From Rikenellaceae bacterium (GTDB lineage: Bacteria; Bacteroidota; Bacteroidia; Bacteroidales; UBA932): a stretch of DNA of 8,631 bases. Positions 1 to 5,747 of this stretch are shown piece after piece. The stretch is from positions 1-8,631 of the forward strand of contig CAAGFN010000024.1 in the NCBI GenBank assembly GCA_900769145.1. The letters are read 5' to 3'. The position numbers were made by a program, and so were the translations under genes. The stretch's first letter is position 1, and every line of letters starts with the position of its first letter. Under the pieces are notes generated by a model. The model did no database searches. It saw only the letters and a program-made list of their open reading frames with translations, and was not told where the DNA came from.

Positions 1-41
1 CCGCACGTCTCATTGCCTCTGTTTTGCTGAAAATGTAGAAA

Positions 42-70
42 TGTCCCCGAAATGCCCTGTTTTCGGGACA
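42..70. repeat. Imperfect inverted repeat (hairpin)
   Basis: TGTCCC-C-GAAA at 42-52 pairs with TTTCGGGACA at 61-70, giving a 10-bp stem with one bulged C and a loop of about 8 bases. Neither strand has a clean run of T directly after the stem, so it is not a convincing terminator. It is the first of three stem-loops packed into 42-174, left of the tRNA-Asp gene. Bases 1-41 hold nothing I recognise. Role unknown; it may be the 3' end of a transcript whose gene lies off the contig. Confidence 0.4.
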
Positions 71-80
71 AAAGACGAAA

Positions 81-143
81 TTTTTGGCAGTCCTCTCGGG
101 GGAGGAGGTCGAGGGTTCGAGTGCTCTTGGGACTGCCTAAAAA
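81..143. repeat. Long inverted repeat with a tRNA T-arm-like core (possible tRNA relic)
   Basis: GGCAGTCC (86-93) pairs perfectly with GGACTGCC (130-137). A flanking TTTTT (81-85) and AAAAA (139-143) extend the stem to 13 bp with one bulged T at 138. The interior includes CCTC/GAGG, which can form a small hairpin, then GGAGGTCGAGGGTTCGAG at 104-121. Those 18 bases are identical to the variable-loop/T-arm part of the neighbouring tRNA-Asp (195-212, opposite strand). The 7-8 bp acceptor-like stem plus a TTCGA-type loop looks like a tRNA missing its D and anticodon arms. No anticodon stem can be drawn and the T-stem is not well paired, so it is not a functional tRNA. It could be a decayed tRNA, a tRNA-derived attachment-site remnant, or a bidirectional terminator. 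Confidence 0.45.
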
Positions 144-174
144 CAAAAATCGGCCCTGATTTTTATCAGGACCG
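140..174 (-). terminator. Rho-independent terminator of tRNA-Asp
   Basis: On the minus strand CGG-T-CCTGAT (174-165), a four-base loop, then ATCAGG-G-CCG (160-151) form a nine-pair stem with one internal mismatch. It is followed directly by ATTTTTGTTTT. It starts six bases after the tRNA 3' end, as expected for a tRNA terminator. Read on the plus strand the same stem is followed by only TTT, so its main direction is minus. Confidence 0.85.
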
Positions 175-180
175 TTTCTG

Positions 181-255
181 CGGTGCGGAAGGGGCTCGAA
201 CCCTCGACCTCCGGCGTGACAGGCCGGCGTTCTAACCAAGCTGAACTACCGCACC
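181..255 (-). tRNA. tRNA-Asp (anticodon GTC)
   Basis: The minus strand folds into a full 75-base cloverleaf. The acceptor stem is GGTGCGG/CCGCACC with discriminator G. The D stem is GTTC/GAAC with loop AGCTTGGTTA. The anticodon stem is CCGGC/GCCGG with loop CTGTCAC (anticodon GTC, Asp). The variable loop is AGGTC, and the T stem GAGGG/CCCTT carries loop TTCGAGC. The 3' CCA is not encoded, so it would be added after transcription. The gene has its own promoter about 40 bases upstream and a strong terminator just downstream, so it is probably a monocistronic transcript despite lying behind the ferredoxin gene on the same strand. Confidence 0.96.
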
Positions 256-293
256 AGTAGTCGCTGCTGAGGTGTTTTCCTCGAACGCGGATG

Positions 294-324
294 CAAAGAT
301 AGGCATTAATTTTTATTCTGCAAA
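294..324 (-). promoter_or_regulatory. Bacteroidetes-type promoter for tRNA-Asp
   Basis: On the minus strand there is a -33 box TTTG (324-321), a 19-base spacer, and a -7 box TATCTTTG (301-294) that fits TAnnTTTG exactly. The predicted start falls about 30 bases before the tRNA 5' end. The stretch just upstream (325-360) is AT-rich, including an AT-only inverted repeat TTTTGAA/TTCAAAA, as is common before strong stable-RNA promoters. I see no clear terminator for the ferredoxin gene in 325-410. Confidence 0.8.
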
Positions 325-410
325 CTTTTTCTGGATTTTTTTGAAAAATCTTCAAAAGTTATCTCTATCCGGCTCCTGGCAGCGTAACCTACCTCCTTCG
401 GAGCAGTCTG

Positions 411-584
411 CTATTCGTCAGCAGGCTTGATTGCTCCCATCGGGCAGACACCGGCGCAAGTGCCGCAGTCTACGCAGATATTCGGATCAATGTGATAGAT
501 ATCACCCTCGGAAATAGCTCCATAAGGGCACTCTCCAATGCAGGTGCCGCAAGCGACACACTCGTCTGAAATTTTGTAAGCCAT
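411..584 (-). CDS. 2[4Fe-4S] bacterial-type ferredoxin
   Basis: This small gene encodes 57 residues beginning MAYKISDECVACGTC. Two cluster-binding motifs are plain: C9-x2-C12-x2-C15-x3-C19-P and C37-x2-C40-x2-C43-x3-C47-P, each followed by a GAI turn. This is the clostridial/bacterial 2[4Fe-4S] ferredoxin pattern at its usual length. In the family each cluster takes three cysteines from one motif and the fourth from the other. It should be a soluble cytoplasmic one-electron carrier for low-potential partners such as pyruvate:ferredoxin oxidoreductase or hydrogenase, consistent with an anaerobe; the actual partner cannot be read from here. The ATG follows an AT-rich leader without a Shine-Dalgarno sequence, normal for Bacteroidetes. 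It has its own promoter and is divergent from the DUF1573 gene. Confidence 0.95.
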   Translation of the reverse strand: MAYKISDECVACGTCIGECPYGAISEGDIYHIDPNICVDCGTCAGVCPMGAIKPADE

Positions 585-625
585 AGTTTGATATATTTAA
601 CAATGTTGTATTCCGTATGGGATTG

Positions 626-656
626 CAAATGTATAGGATTTTAATCAAATAACCAA
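626..656 (-). promoter_or_regulatory. Bacteroidetes-type promoter for the ferredoxin gene
   Basis: On the minus strand the -7 box is TACATTTG (633-626), an exact TAnnTTTG match. A 19-base spacer separates it from TTGG (656-653), an approximate -33 box. The predicted transcript has a leader of about 35 bases before the ATG at 584. A better TTTG (649-646) exists but sits only 12 bases from the -7 box, too close to serve. Confidence 0.7.
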
Positions 657-667
657 GAGTGGAAGGA

Positions 668-685
668 TTTTTGCAGCAGCAAAAA
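668..685. repeat. Short hairpin in the ferredoxin/DUF1573 divergent region
   Basis: TTTTTGC (668-674) and GCAAAAA (679-685) form a 7-bp inverted repeat around AGCA, ending 16 bases before the DUF1573 start codon. It could be an operator or a leader structure. A weak -7-like GATTTTTG (666-673) overlaps it, but there is no matching -33 box, so I cannot assign the plus-strand promoter with confidence. Confidence 0.3.
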
Positions 686-701
686 ACCGCAATTAACTAG
701 A

Positions 702-1805
702 ATGAAAATGTCTATCAGATACATATTGGCAGCCATATTGGCATTTTCCCTCGCTCATCTGTCACATGCACAGGTCAAGACAGATGGCAAAGCGTCTGAA
801 ATAGACGGGGTTGTAAGATTTGACAGAACCATCTGGGACTTCGGTGACGTCACTACGGGACAGGGCGCACTCAGCTGCTCCTTCAAGGTTACCAACATTT
901 CCGATTCGCCGACAGTTATATACAATGTCGTGTCATCCTGCGGTTGCACAGACGTGAAATGGACTCGTGAACCTCTCAGGCCGGGTGCCTCAGGAACCAT
1001 TGAGGCTACCTACTCCAATGATGAGGGACCCTATCCGTTTGACAAGAACCTTACTGTTTACATTTCCGGCGTCAAAAAACCTGTCATACTGCGCCTCAGG
1101 GGAACTGCCCATGCCAAGAAACAGCCTCTCTCCGAACTTTACCCTGTCAGGAGAGGCTTCATGGGACTGAAAAGCGATGATATCAAGCTCGGGAACCTCT
1201 CCCAGGGCAGTCAGCGTTCCGATGCCGTCAAGGTCGCAAATCTTGGCCAGGCACCGCTCAATGTACAGTTTGCAGATGTCACGCAGGGATTGCAGATTTC
1301 GGTCACCCCGAATCCTGTACCGGCCGGACAGACTGCCACAATGTCATTCATCGTTACGGCTGACCGCACCAAATGGGGCAAGAACTACTACTACGCTACT
1401 CCGGTAGTAAACGGACGCAAATACTCACCATTGGGAATATGGACATTCACCAAAGAGGATTTCTCCGGCTGGTCAGATGCCCAAATCGCTGACGGACCCA
1501 AGCCGATATTTGAGACAAGTTCATTCGATTTTGGCCAAAGACGCAGGGGAGAAAAGTTTCCCGCCATATTCAAAGTCAGGAATCTCGGCGGAAGTACCCT
1601 CAAGATATACAAGGCTGACCCGGAACTTGCAGCGGTGACCCCTGAACCATTCCCGGAAACCCCGTCAGGCAAAGAACGTATCCTGAAATTCAATGTGGAT
1701 TCTTCCACATTGCCGTCCGGGGAAGTCAGCATTCTCGTTATACTTACAACAAACAGCCCACTCAGGCCAATCGTCAACATTCACATAAACGGAACCATAA
1801 TCTAA
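702..1805 (+). CDS. Exported DUF1573 domain protein
   Basis: The 367-residue product starts with a signal peptide (basic MKMSIR, hydrophobic 7-19, likely cleavage after SHA23 before Q24), so it should be periplasmic or surface-exposed. Residues about 38-135 form a DUF1573 (Ig-like beta-sandwich) domain with the hallmark WDFG (45-48), the KVTN stretch (62-65) and the CGCT motif (C80, C82). A second, more divergent repeat spans about 160-245 and a third about 268-365 with FDFG (275-278), but both lack the cysteine pair. Molecular function of DUF1573 proteins is not established; they are abundant in Bacteroidetes. An alternative ATG six bases in (708) would shorten the signal peptide by two residues only. 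The gene is 13 bases upstream of the transporter gene on the same strand, so the two are probably co-transcribed; this may mean a periplasmic partner for the membrane protein, but that is inference. Confidence 0.88.
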   Translation: MKMSIRYILAAILAFSLAHLSHAQVKTDGKASEIDGVVRFDRTIWDFGDVTTGQGALSCSFKVTNISDSPTVIYNVVSSCGCTDVKWTREPLRPGASGTIEATYSNDEGPYPFDKNLTVYISGVKKPVILRLRGTAHAKKQPLSELYPVRRGFMGLKSDDIKLGNLSQGSQRSDAVKVANLGQAPLNVQFADVTQGLQISVTPNPVPAGQTATMSFIVTADRTKWGKNYYYATPVVNGRKYSPLGIWTFTKEDFSGWSDAQIADGPKPIFETSSFDFGQRRRGEKFPAIFKVRNLGGSTLKIYKADPELAAVTPEPFPETPSGKERILKFNVDSSTLPSGEVSILVILTTNSPLRPIVNIHINGTII

Positions 1806-1818
1806 CCTGAAACAATAT

Positions 1819-2703
1819 ATGATTCAGATTATTCTTGATGCCCTCAAGGAGACACTATCCATCTGCCTCCTCGTAATGCTTATGATGACCCTCATTGAAG
1901 TATTCAATGTGACCACAAGGGGAAAATTATTCAACAGACTTTCCGGAAGCCGGATAGGCCAGGTAGTACTTTGCTCCATTCTCGGTGTACTTCCAGGCTG
2001 TCTGGGAGGCTTTGCAGGAGTATCCCTCTACACTCACAGGATGGTGGGTTTCGGAGCTCTTCTGGCAATGCTGATAGCCACGGCGGGAGACGAGTCAATA
2101 TTGATGCTCTCCCTTTTCCCGGGCAAGGCCCTGGCAATGTTCGCCGGCCTTTTCTGCCTTGCCGTCATTGTAGGAATTATTACGGAATATATACTGGACA
2201 AGTCGGGCAAGCGTCATCTCAGGGACGACAGGCATATTGATGACAATTTCGAGATACACGAGTGTGATGAGGAGGGCCATGAGGAACACCATGAAGAAGG
2301 CTTCAGGCACAAAATTGTGCATTTCTTCACCGACCATCTCTGGAAGCACGTCATCAAGAGACATCTTCCGTCCATTTTCGCCTGGACATTAGGCGTGCTC
2401 CTCGCCGTCGGCCTGCTTTCCGCATACGTGGACATTGAAGCCTGGATAAAGGGCAATACGGGCATTATGATATTGATTGCCGTTCTCGTAGGCCTCATTC
2501 CGCAGTCAGGACCGCATATCGTTTTCGTGACAATGTTTGCGAACGGGCTTCTTCCTTTCTCTGTCCTGCTTGCCAACACCATTTCACAGGACGGCCACGC
2601 CTGCCTTCCGCTGATTGCAGAAAACAAAAGGAGCTTCGCTTATGCGAAACTCCTCAAATCTGTGCTCGCCATTGCGGCGGGCTTTATTGCGATGATTGTC
2701 TGA
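1819..2703 (+). CDS. Putative heavy-metal/manganese exporter, ArsP_2-like membrane protein
   Basis: The 294-residue protein has about eight hydrophobic segments split into two halves (about 10-125 and 185-294). The halves are joined by a hydrophilic loop (about 128-180) very rich in His, Asp and Glu, including HECDEEGHEEHHEE. Each half carries a matching signature: GVLPGCLGG (56-64) followed by GDES (90-93), and GLIPQSGPH (225-233) followed by QDGH (257-260). I recognise this as resembling the family described as 10TM putative heavy-metal exporters (ArsP_2), often annotated as putative manganese transporters; substrate and direction are not proven here. The loop looks suited to binding divalent metal. 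It is the second gene of an operon with the DUF1573 gene. I saw no yybP-ykoY-type manganese riboswitch before the operon. The stop codon TGA (2701-2703) touches the stop codon of the convergent peptidase gene with no spacer. Confidence 0.82.
   Translation: MIQIILDALKETLSICLLVMLMMTLIEVFNVTTRGKLFNRLSGSRIGQVVLCSILGVLPGCLGGFAGVSLYTHRMVGFGALLAMLIATAGDESILMLSLFPGKALAMFAGLFCLAVIVGIITEYILDKSGKRHLRDDRHIDDNFEIHECDEEGHEEHHEEGFRHKIVHFFTDHLWKHVIKRHLPSIFAWTLGVLLAVGLLSAYVDIEAWIKGNTGIMILIAVLVGLIPQSGPHIVFVTMFANGLLPFSVLLANTISQDGHACLPLIAENKRSFAYAKLLKSVLAIAAGFIAMIV
2621..2653 (-). terminator. Rho-independent terminator of the M16 gene, inside the transporter CDS
   Basis: On the minus strand GGAGTTTCGC (2653-2644), loop ATAA, and GCGAAGCTCC (2639-2630) form a 10-bp stem, followed at once by TTTTGTTTTC. 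One pair is G-U on the minus strand; on the plus strand the same position is a C/A mismatch, so the fold favours minus-strand RNA. It lies 51 bases beyond the peptidase stop codon, within the last 30 codons of the transporter gene. No equivalent intrinsic terminator for the plus-strand operon is visible in the first 100 bases of the peptidase 3' end. Confidence 0.8.
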
Positions 2704-5532
2704 TTACTCAGCCTCGGCGGTGTTTCCTGGACGCATCACGATAGTCTTGACTGAACCAGAGCTGAGAATCTTGCCGAGAATGTGCTGGAGATCCTCAGGC
2801 ATGAGGCTGTTCACAGCATTCTCATAGTCCACATCATAGTCAATGCCGAGGAACTCACGGTTCCTGAGAACGCTGAGCCAGTGATTGTTGGTGATACGTG
2901 ACTCAGGAATGTTCTTCTGGAGATTCTTCAGGGCCATGTCGAACTCCTCCGCTGTAGGTCCCTCGCTGGTGAGAGCCTTGAGGTCCCTGAGGCTCAGTTC
3001 AATGAGTTTGTCGGCTGCTGTAGGGCTGGTCTCGAATGCCACCTGAATCATTCCGTTCACCTTCGGGAGCGGGCTTATGACAGTGTATGCGGATGCTCCG
3101 TATGTGCCGCCCTCATCTTCCCTGAGCGACTTCACATATCTCATGTCGAGAATGTAGTTGGCTGCTGACAATGCAACTTCATCAATCATCCTGTACTCGT
3201 CGAGATATGCGCTGAAGACTTCGATTACAGTCACCTTAGGGGTCTGCATATCCACATTGAAATCATCAACTGCCTCTCCGGCTACGATGTCAGTGTGCGG
3301 ATCTTTCCAGGCAAGAGCCTTCTTGCCCTTCTTGATGGAGCCGAGATACTTCTCCACAAGAGGACGGATTTCGTCAATGTCGAAATCTCCGCAGATGGTT
3401 ATGACAGCACCGGCTGCATCATTGAAGAGCATCTTGTAATCCTTCTCCATTGTCTCGAGACTGGCCTTGGCAATAGTCTCCTCGCTGATGAGGGAAATGC
3501 GCGGATTCTCGCCGTAGAGGATTTTGTTGGCATGCATTCCGAGTTGGTACTGAGGCTGCTTGACATAGTTCGGGATGATGGCCTCAAGCTGCTTGATGGC
3601 CTGTCCGTACTCCTCGCTGTCAAAACGAGGGTCAGCGAAGTAAAGATAAACCAACTGGAGAGCGGTCTCGAGGTCCTGTGTGGTGCTGCTGCCCTTCACA
3701 CCGTGACGGAGACTGCTGATATACGGGCTTACGGAGAGATTCTTGCCTGAGAGCATCTTGCTGACCGTTGTCCCGGAGAATCTTGAAATACCGCAGAATG
3801 ACTGGAAGCTGCCCCATACGTTGCCGTCGAAGCTGGCGAGGTCACCAGTAGGGATGAGCGATGAACCACCTTCCTTGTAAAGGTCGAAAACAATCTTGTT
3901 CTTCTCAATGTCGGAAGGACGGAGAATGACCTTGAGGCCGTTCTTCAATGTCCATACGGTGCTGCCGTATTCGCCTTCGGCCACTTTCTTCACGGAGCTT
4001 CCCTTGAGGGCTGACTTGTCAAGGAAGTCCTTCTCTATAGCCTCAGCCTCGTTCGGCTGGATGTCGGAGGCGTTGACCTCGGCAATTACCCTGAGGAAGT
4101 CAGACTCTGAAGGATGTGAGAGACCTTCCTTCTCAGGAGCCTTGTAGATTACTACGAGGTTGGAATCAGGAATCATTCCCTGAGCCACTGTCTGGTTGAT
4201 GGCCTGGGACGGTACCATCGCCAGAATCTGCTTAACGAGCTCATACTCATCCTGTGGCTTCATATAGTCATAGTTGTCGAAGAAGTTGTTGATGAGCGGA
4301 CGGACAAGCTCGGCATTCTTCCTGGTGTCAGCCTTCTTGGCGGCGTTCTCGTAACCTGAGAGAATGTCGCTCTTCGCCCTTTCGATTTCATCGTCGCTGA
4401 AGCCGTACTTCTTCATTTTCAGCATTTCTGTGTAGAATGCCTTGAATGCAGGAAGCGCTTCGCCTTCCTTGGCGCCAATTTCGCCATACTGAGCCTCCAC
4501 TGTCTCGCAAAGGTTTCCTATGCCGAATGAAGCATTGAGGAACGGAGAACCCGGCTTTGCGGAAATATCCTCGAACCTCTCGCTCATCACCATTGAAATG
4601 AGGCTCTTGATGAGGTCGGTCATCTTGCCTATGACTGTGTTGTTGTATGCCTCAGGAAGCGGCTCGCCCTTCCAGAACACTTCCATGGACGTATTGACAG
4701 CCTCAGGGTCAGTAAGGATACCGATGACAGGCTCTTTGTTGCCCGGAACTGTTATCACGTCCTTCGGCTTAGGGTTTGCGGCTGCCGGAATGTCGGCGAA
4801 AATGTTGCGGATTTTGCCCTCAACTGCGTCAACGTCAATGTCTCCTACTACGATAAGGGCCTGAAGGTCAGGACGGTACCAGGTATGGTAGAAATTGGTG
4901 AGGCTCTCCGGCTTGAATGTGGCGAGGTTCTCCTGGCTGCCGATAAGGGTGCAGGAACCGTACTTTGAATCGCCGTAGTAAAGAGGAAGTGACTTCTCGT
5001 GCATTCTCCAGCTTGCATTCCTCCTTGAGCGCCTCTCCTCGATGATGACGCCTCTCTCCTTGTCAATCTCCTCCGGGTCGCAGGTGACAAAGTGAGAATA
5101 GTCGTGCATGATCAGGATGCAGGTGTCAATGACGGTTTCCCTTACGAGAGGAATGTTGGTGAGCATATAGACAGTCTGCTCCACTCCGGTGCTGGCATTT
5201 ACATTGCCGCCGAATGATGCACCGATGCTCTGGAGATAGTCAAGGATACCCTTGTCAGGGAAGTTCTTGGTTCCGTTGAAGCACATGTGCTCCAGGAAAT
5301 GCGCAAGTCCGTCCTGGTCAGGTGTCTCCTGGATTGCACCTACATTGGTGGCAAGATAAAACTCGGCACGTCCTGCCGGGTTGGCGTTATGCATGATGTA
5401 ATAGGTCATTCCGTTCTCGAGGGTTCCCTTGCGGACCGCAGGGTCGTTCGGAAGCGCTTCCACCTGCTGTGCTCCGGCATTGAACGAGAATGCGAGCAGC
5501 AGGGTGGTTACAATAATTGACAACTTTTTCAT
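2704..5532 (-). CDS. Secreted M16 (pitrilysin/insulinase family) zinc metallopeptidase
   Basis: The 942-residue protein has a signal peptide (MKK, hydrophobic core to about 17, likely cleavage after AGA21). It then shows the four-domain layout of full-length M16 enzymes. Domain 1 holds the inverted zinc motif HFLEH (H78, E81 and H82: zinc, catalytic base and zinc) with the third ligand probably E159 in DKERGVIIEE, 77 residues on as in pitrilysin. Domain 2 begins near the typical FYHTWYRPDLQALIVVGDID stretch (214-233). The second half (from about 520, TLKNGLKVILR) repeats the fold without HxxEH, as in inactive M16 halves, and keeps the R-x5-TY element (R804, Y811) used in substrate binding. 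It should act in the periplasm or at the cell surface, degrading peptides. It appears monocistronic: its promoter lies in the region shared with the LysR gene and its terminator inside the convergent transporter gene. No frameshift or missing catalytic residue is seen. Confidence 0.95.
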   Translation of the reverse strand: MKKLSIIVTTLLLAFSFNAGAQQVEALPNDPAVRKGTLENGMTYYIMHNANPAGRAEFYLATNVGAIQETPDQDGLAHFLEHMCFNGTKNFPDKGILDYLQSIGASFGGNVNASTGVEQTVYMLTNIPLVRETVIDTCILIMHDYSHFVTCDPEEIDKERGVIIEERRSRRNASWRMHEKSLPLYYGDSKYGSCTLIGSQENLATFKPESLTNFYHTWYRPDLQALIVVGDIDVDAVEGKIRNIFADIPAAANPKPKDVITVPGNKEPVIGILTDPEAVNTSMEVFWKGEPLPEAYNNTVIGKMTDLIKSLISMVMSERFEDISAKPGSPFLNASFGIGNLCETVEAQYGEIGAKEGEALPAFKAFYTEMLKMKKYGFSDDEIERAKSDILSGYENAAKKADTRKNAELVRPLINNFFDNYDYMKPQDEYELVKQILAMVPSQAINQTVAQGMIPDSNLVVIYKAPEKEGLSHPSESDFLRVIAEVNASDIQPNEAEAIEKDFLDKSALKGSSVKKVAEGEYGSTVWTLKNGLKVILRPSDIEKNKIVFDLYKEGGSSLIPTGDLASFDGNVWGSFQSFCGISRFSGTTVSKMLSGKNLSVSPYISSLRHGVKGSSTTQDLETALQLVYLYFADPRFDSEEYGQAIKQLEAIIPNYVKQPQYQLGMHANKILYGENPRISLISEETIAKASLETMEKDYKMLFNDAAGAVITICGDFDIDEIRPLVEKYLGSIKKGKKALAWKDPHTDIVAGEAVDDFNVDMQTPKVTVIEVFSAYLDEYRMIDEVALSAANYILDMRYVKSLREDEGGTYGASAYTVISPLPKVNGMIQVAFETSPTAADKLIELSLRDLKALTSEGPTAEEFDMALKNLQKNIPESRITNNHWLSVLRNREFLGIDYDVDYENAVNSLMPEDLQHILGKILSSGSVKTIVMRPGNTAEAE

Positions 5533-5564
5533 TTCTAAAATATCGTTTGAATTGTTAATTTTCC

Positions 5565-5595
5565 GAAAGTTAGTAATAATTTTACGAATAACAAT
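5565..5595 (-). promoter_or_regulatory. Likely promoter of the M16 peptidase gene
   Basis: On the minus strand a -7-like TAACTTTC (5572-5565; seven of the eight TAnnTTTG positions fit, counting the two free ones) lies 19 bases downstream of ATTG (5595-5592), a partial -33 box. The leader would be about 25 bases before the ATG at 5532. It is a weaker match than the tRNA and ferredoxin promoters, but it has the right spacing in the right place. Confidence 0.5.
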
Positions 5596-5625
5596 AAAAA
5601 ATATACGAAATCATACAGAAAATCC

Positions 5626-5658
5626 CGCTCAGTGAGCGAAAATATAACGCAAGTTATA
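5626..5658. promoter_or_regulatory. Two adjacent inverted repeats, candidate operator in the M16/LysR divergent region
   Basis: CGCTCA-G-TGAGCG (5626-5638) is a perfect 13-base palindrome. Four bases on, TATAAC-GCAA-GTTATA (5643-5658) is a perfect 6+6 dyad. Both sit between the divergent peptidase and LysR genes, about 90-120 bases from the LysR start. LysR-type regulators commonly bind interrupted dyads in such divergent regions and control themselves or the neighbour. The second dyad has an even centre and so does not match the classical T-N11-A box exactly. Assignment as the LysR operator is inference. Confidence 0.4.
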
Positions 5659-5671
5659 AAATATAATGGTG

Positions 5672-5698
5672 TTTGGCAAAAATAAATCATTAAATTTG
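5672..5698 (+). promoter_or_regulatory. Likely promoter of the LysR-hydrolase operon
   Basis: TAAATTTG (5691-5698) fits the -7 consensus TAnnTTTG exactly. The nearest TTTG (5672-5675) is 15 bases upstream, shorter than the usual 19 or so, so the -33 box is weak or the promoter needs an activator. The predicted leader is about 43 bases. The sequence GAAGGACA directly before the ATG resembles a Shine-Dalgarno sequence but sits unusually close. Confidence 0.55.
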
Positions 5699-5747
5699 TG
5701 TAATTAAGCCTTTCCGGATATCGGGTGGGAAAATTTACCGAAGGACA

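Noticed and set aside
104..212. Prophage or integrative element attachment-site pair at tRNA-Asp
   Set aside because: The two 18-base copies are inverted, not direct, repeats and lie only 73 bases apart with no integrase in the window. The match may also just be a common tRNA T-arm, so I kept it only as a relic-like repeat.
41..235. 64-codon open frame on the plus strand at the left edge
   Set aside because: It runs through the tRNA-like repeat, the terminator and most of the tRNA-Asp gene, and its product is low-complexity with no family resemblance.
137..355. 72-codon open frame on the minus strand over the tRNA-Asp gene
   Set aside because: It covers the tRNA, its promoter and its terminator; this is a chance frame in RNA-gene sequence.
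585..701. Manganese (yybP-ykoY) riboswitch before the transporter operon
   Set aside because: The 117-base divergent region holds the ferredoxin promoter and a 7-bp hairpin only; I see none of the paired internal-loop structure of that riboswitch.
3295..3750. 151-codon plus-strand frame within the M16 gene
   Set aside because: It is antisense to a well-supported peptidase and has leucine/valine-rich shadow composition with no domain.
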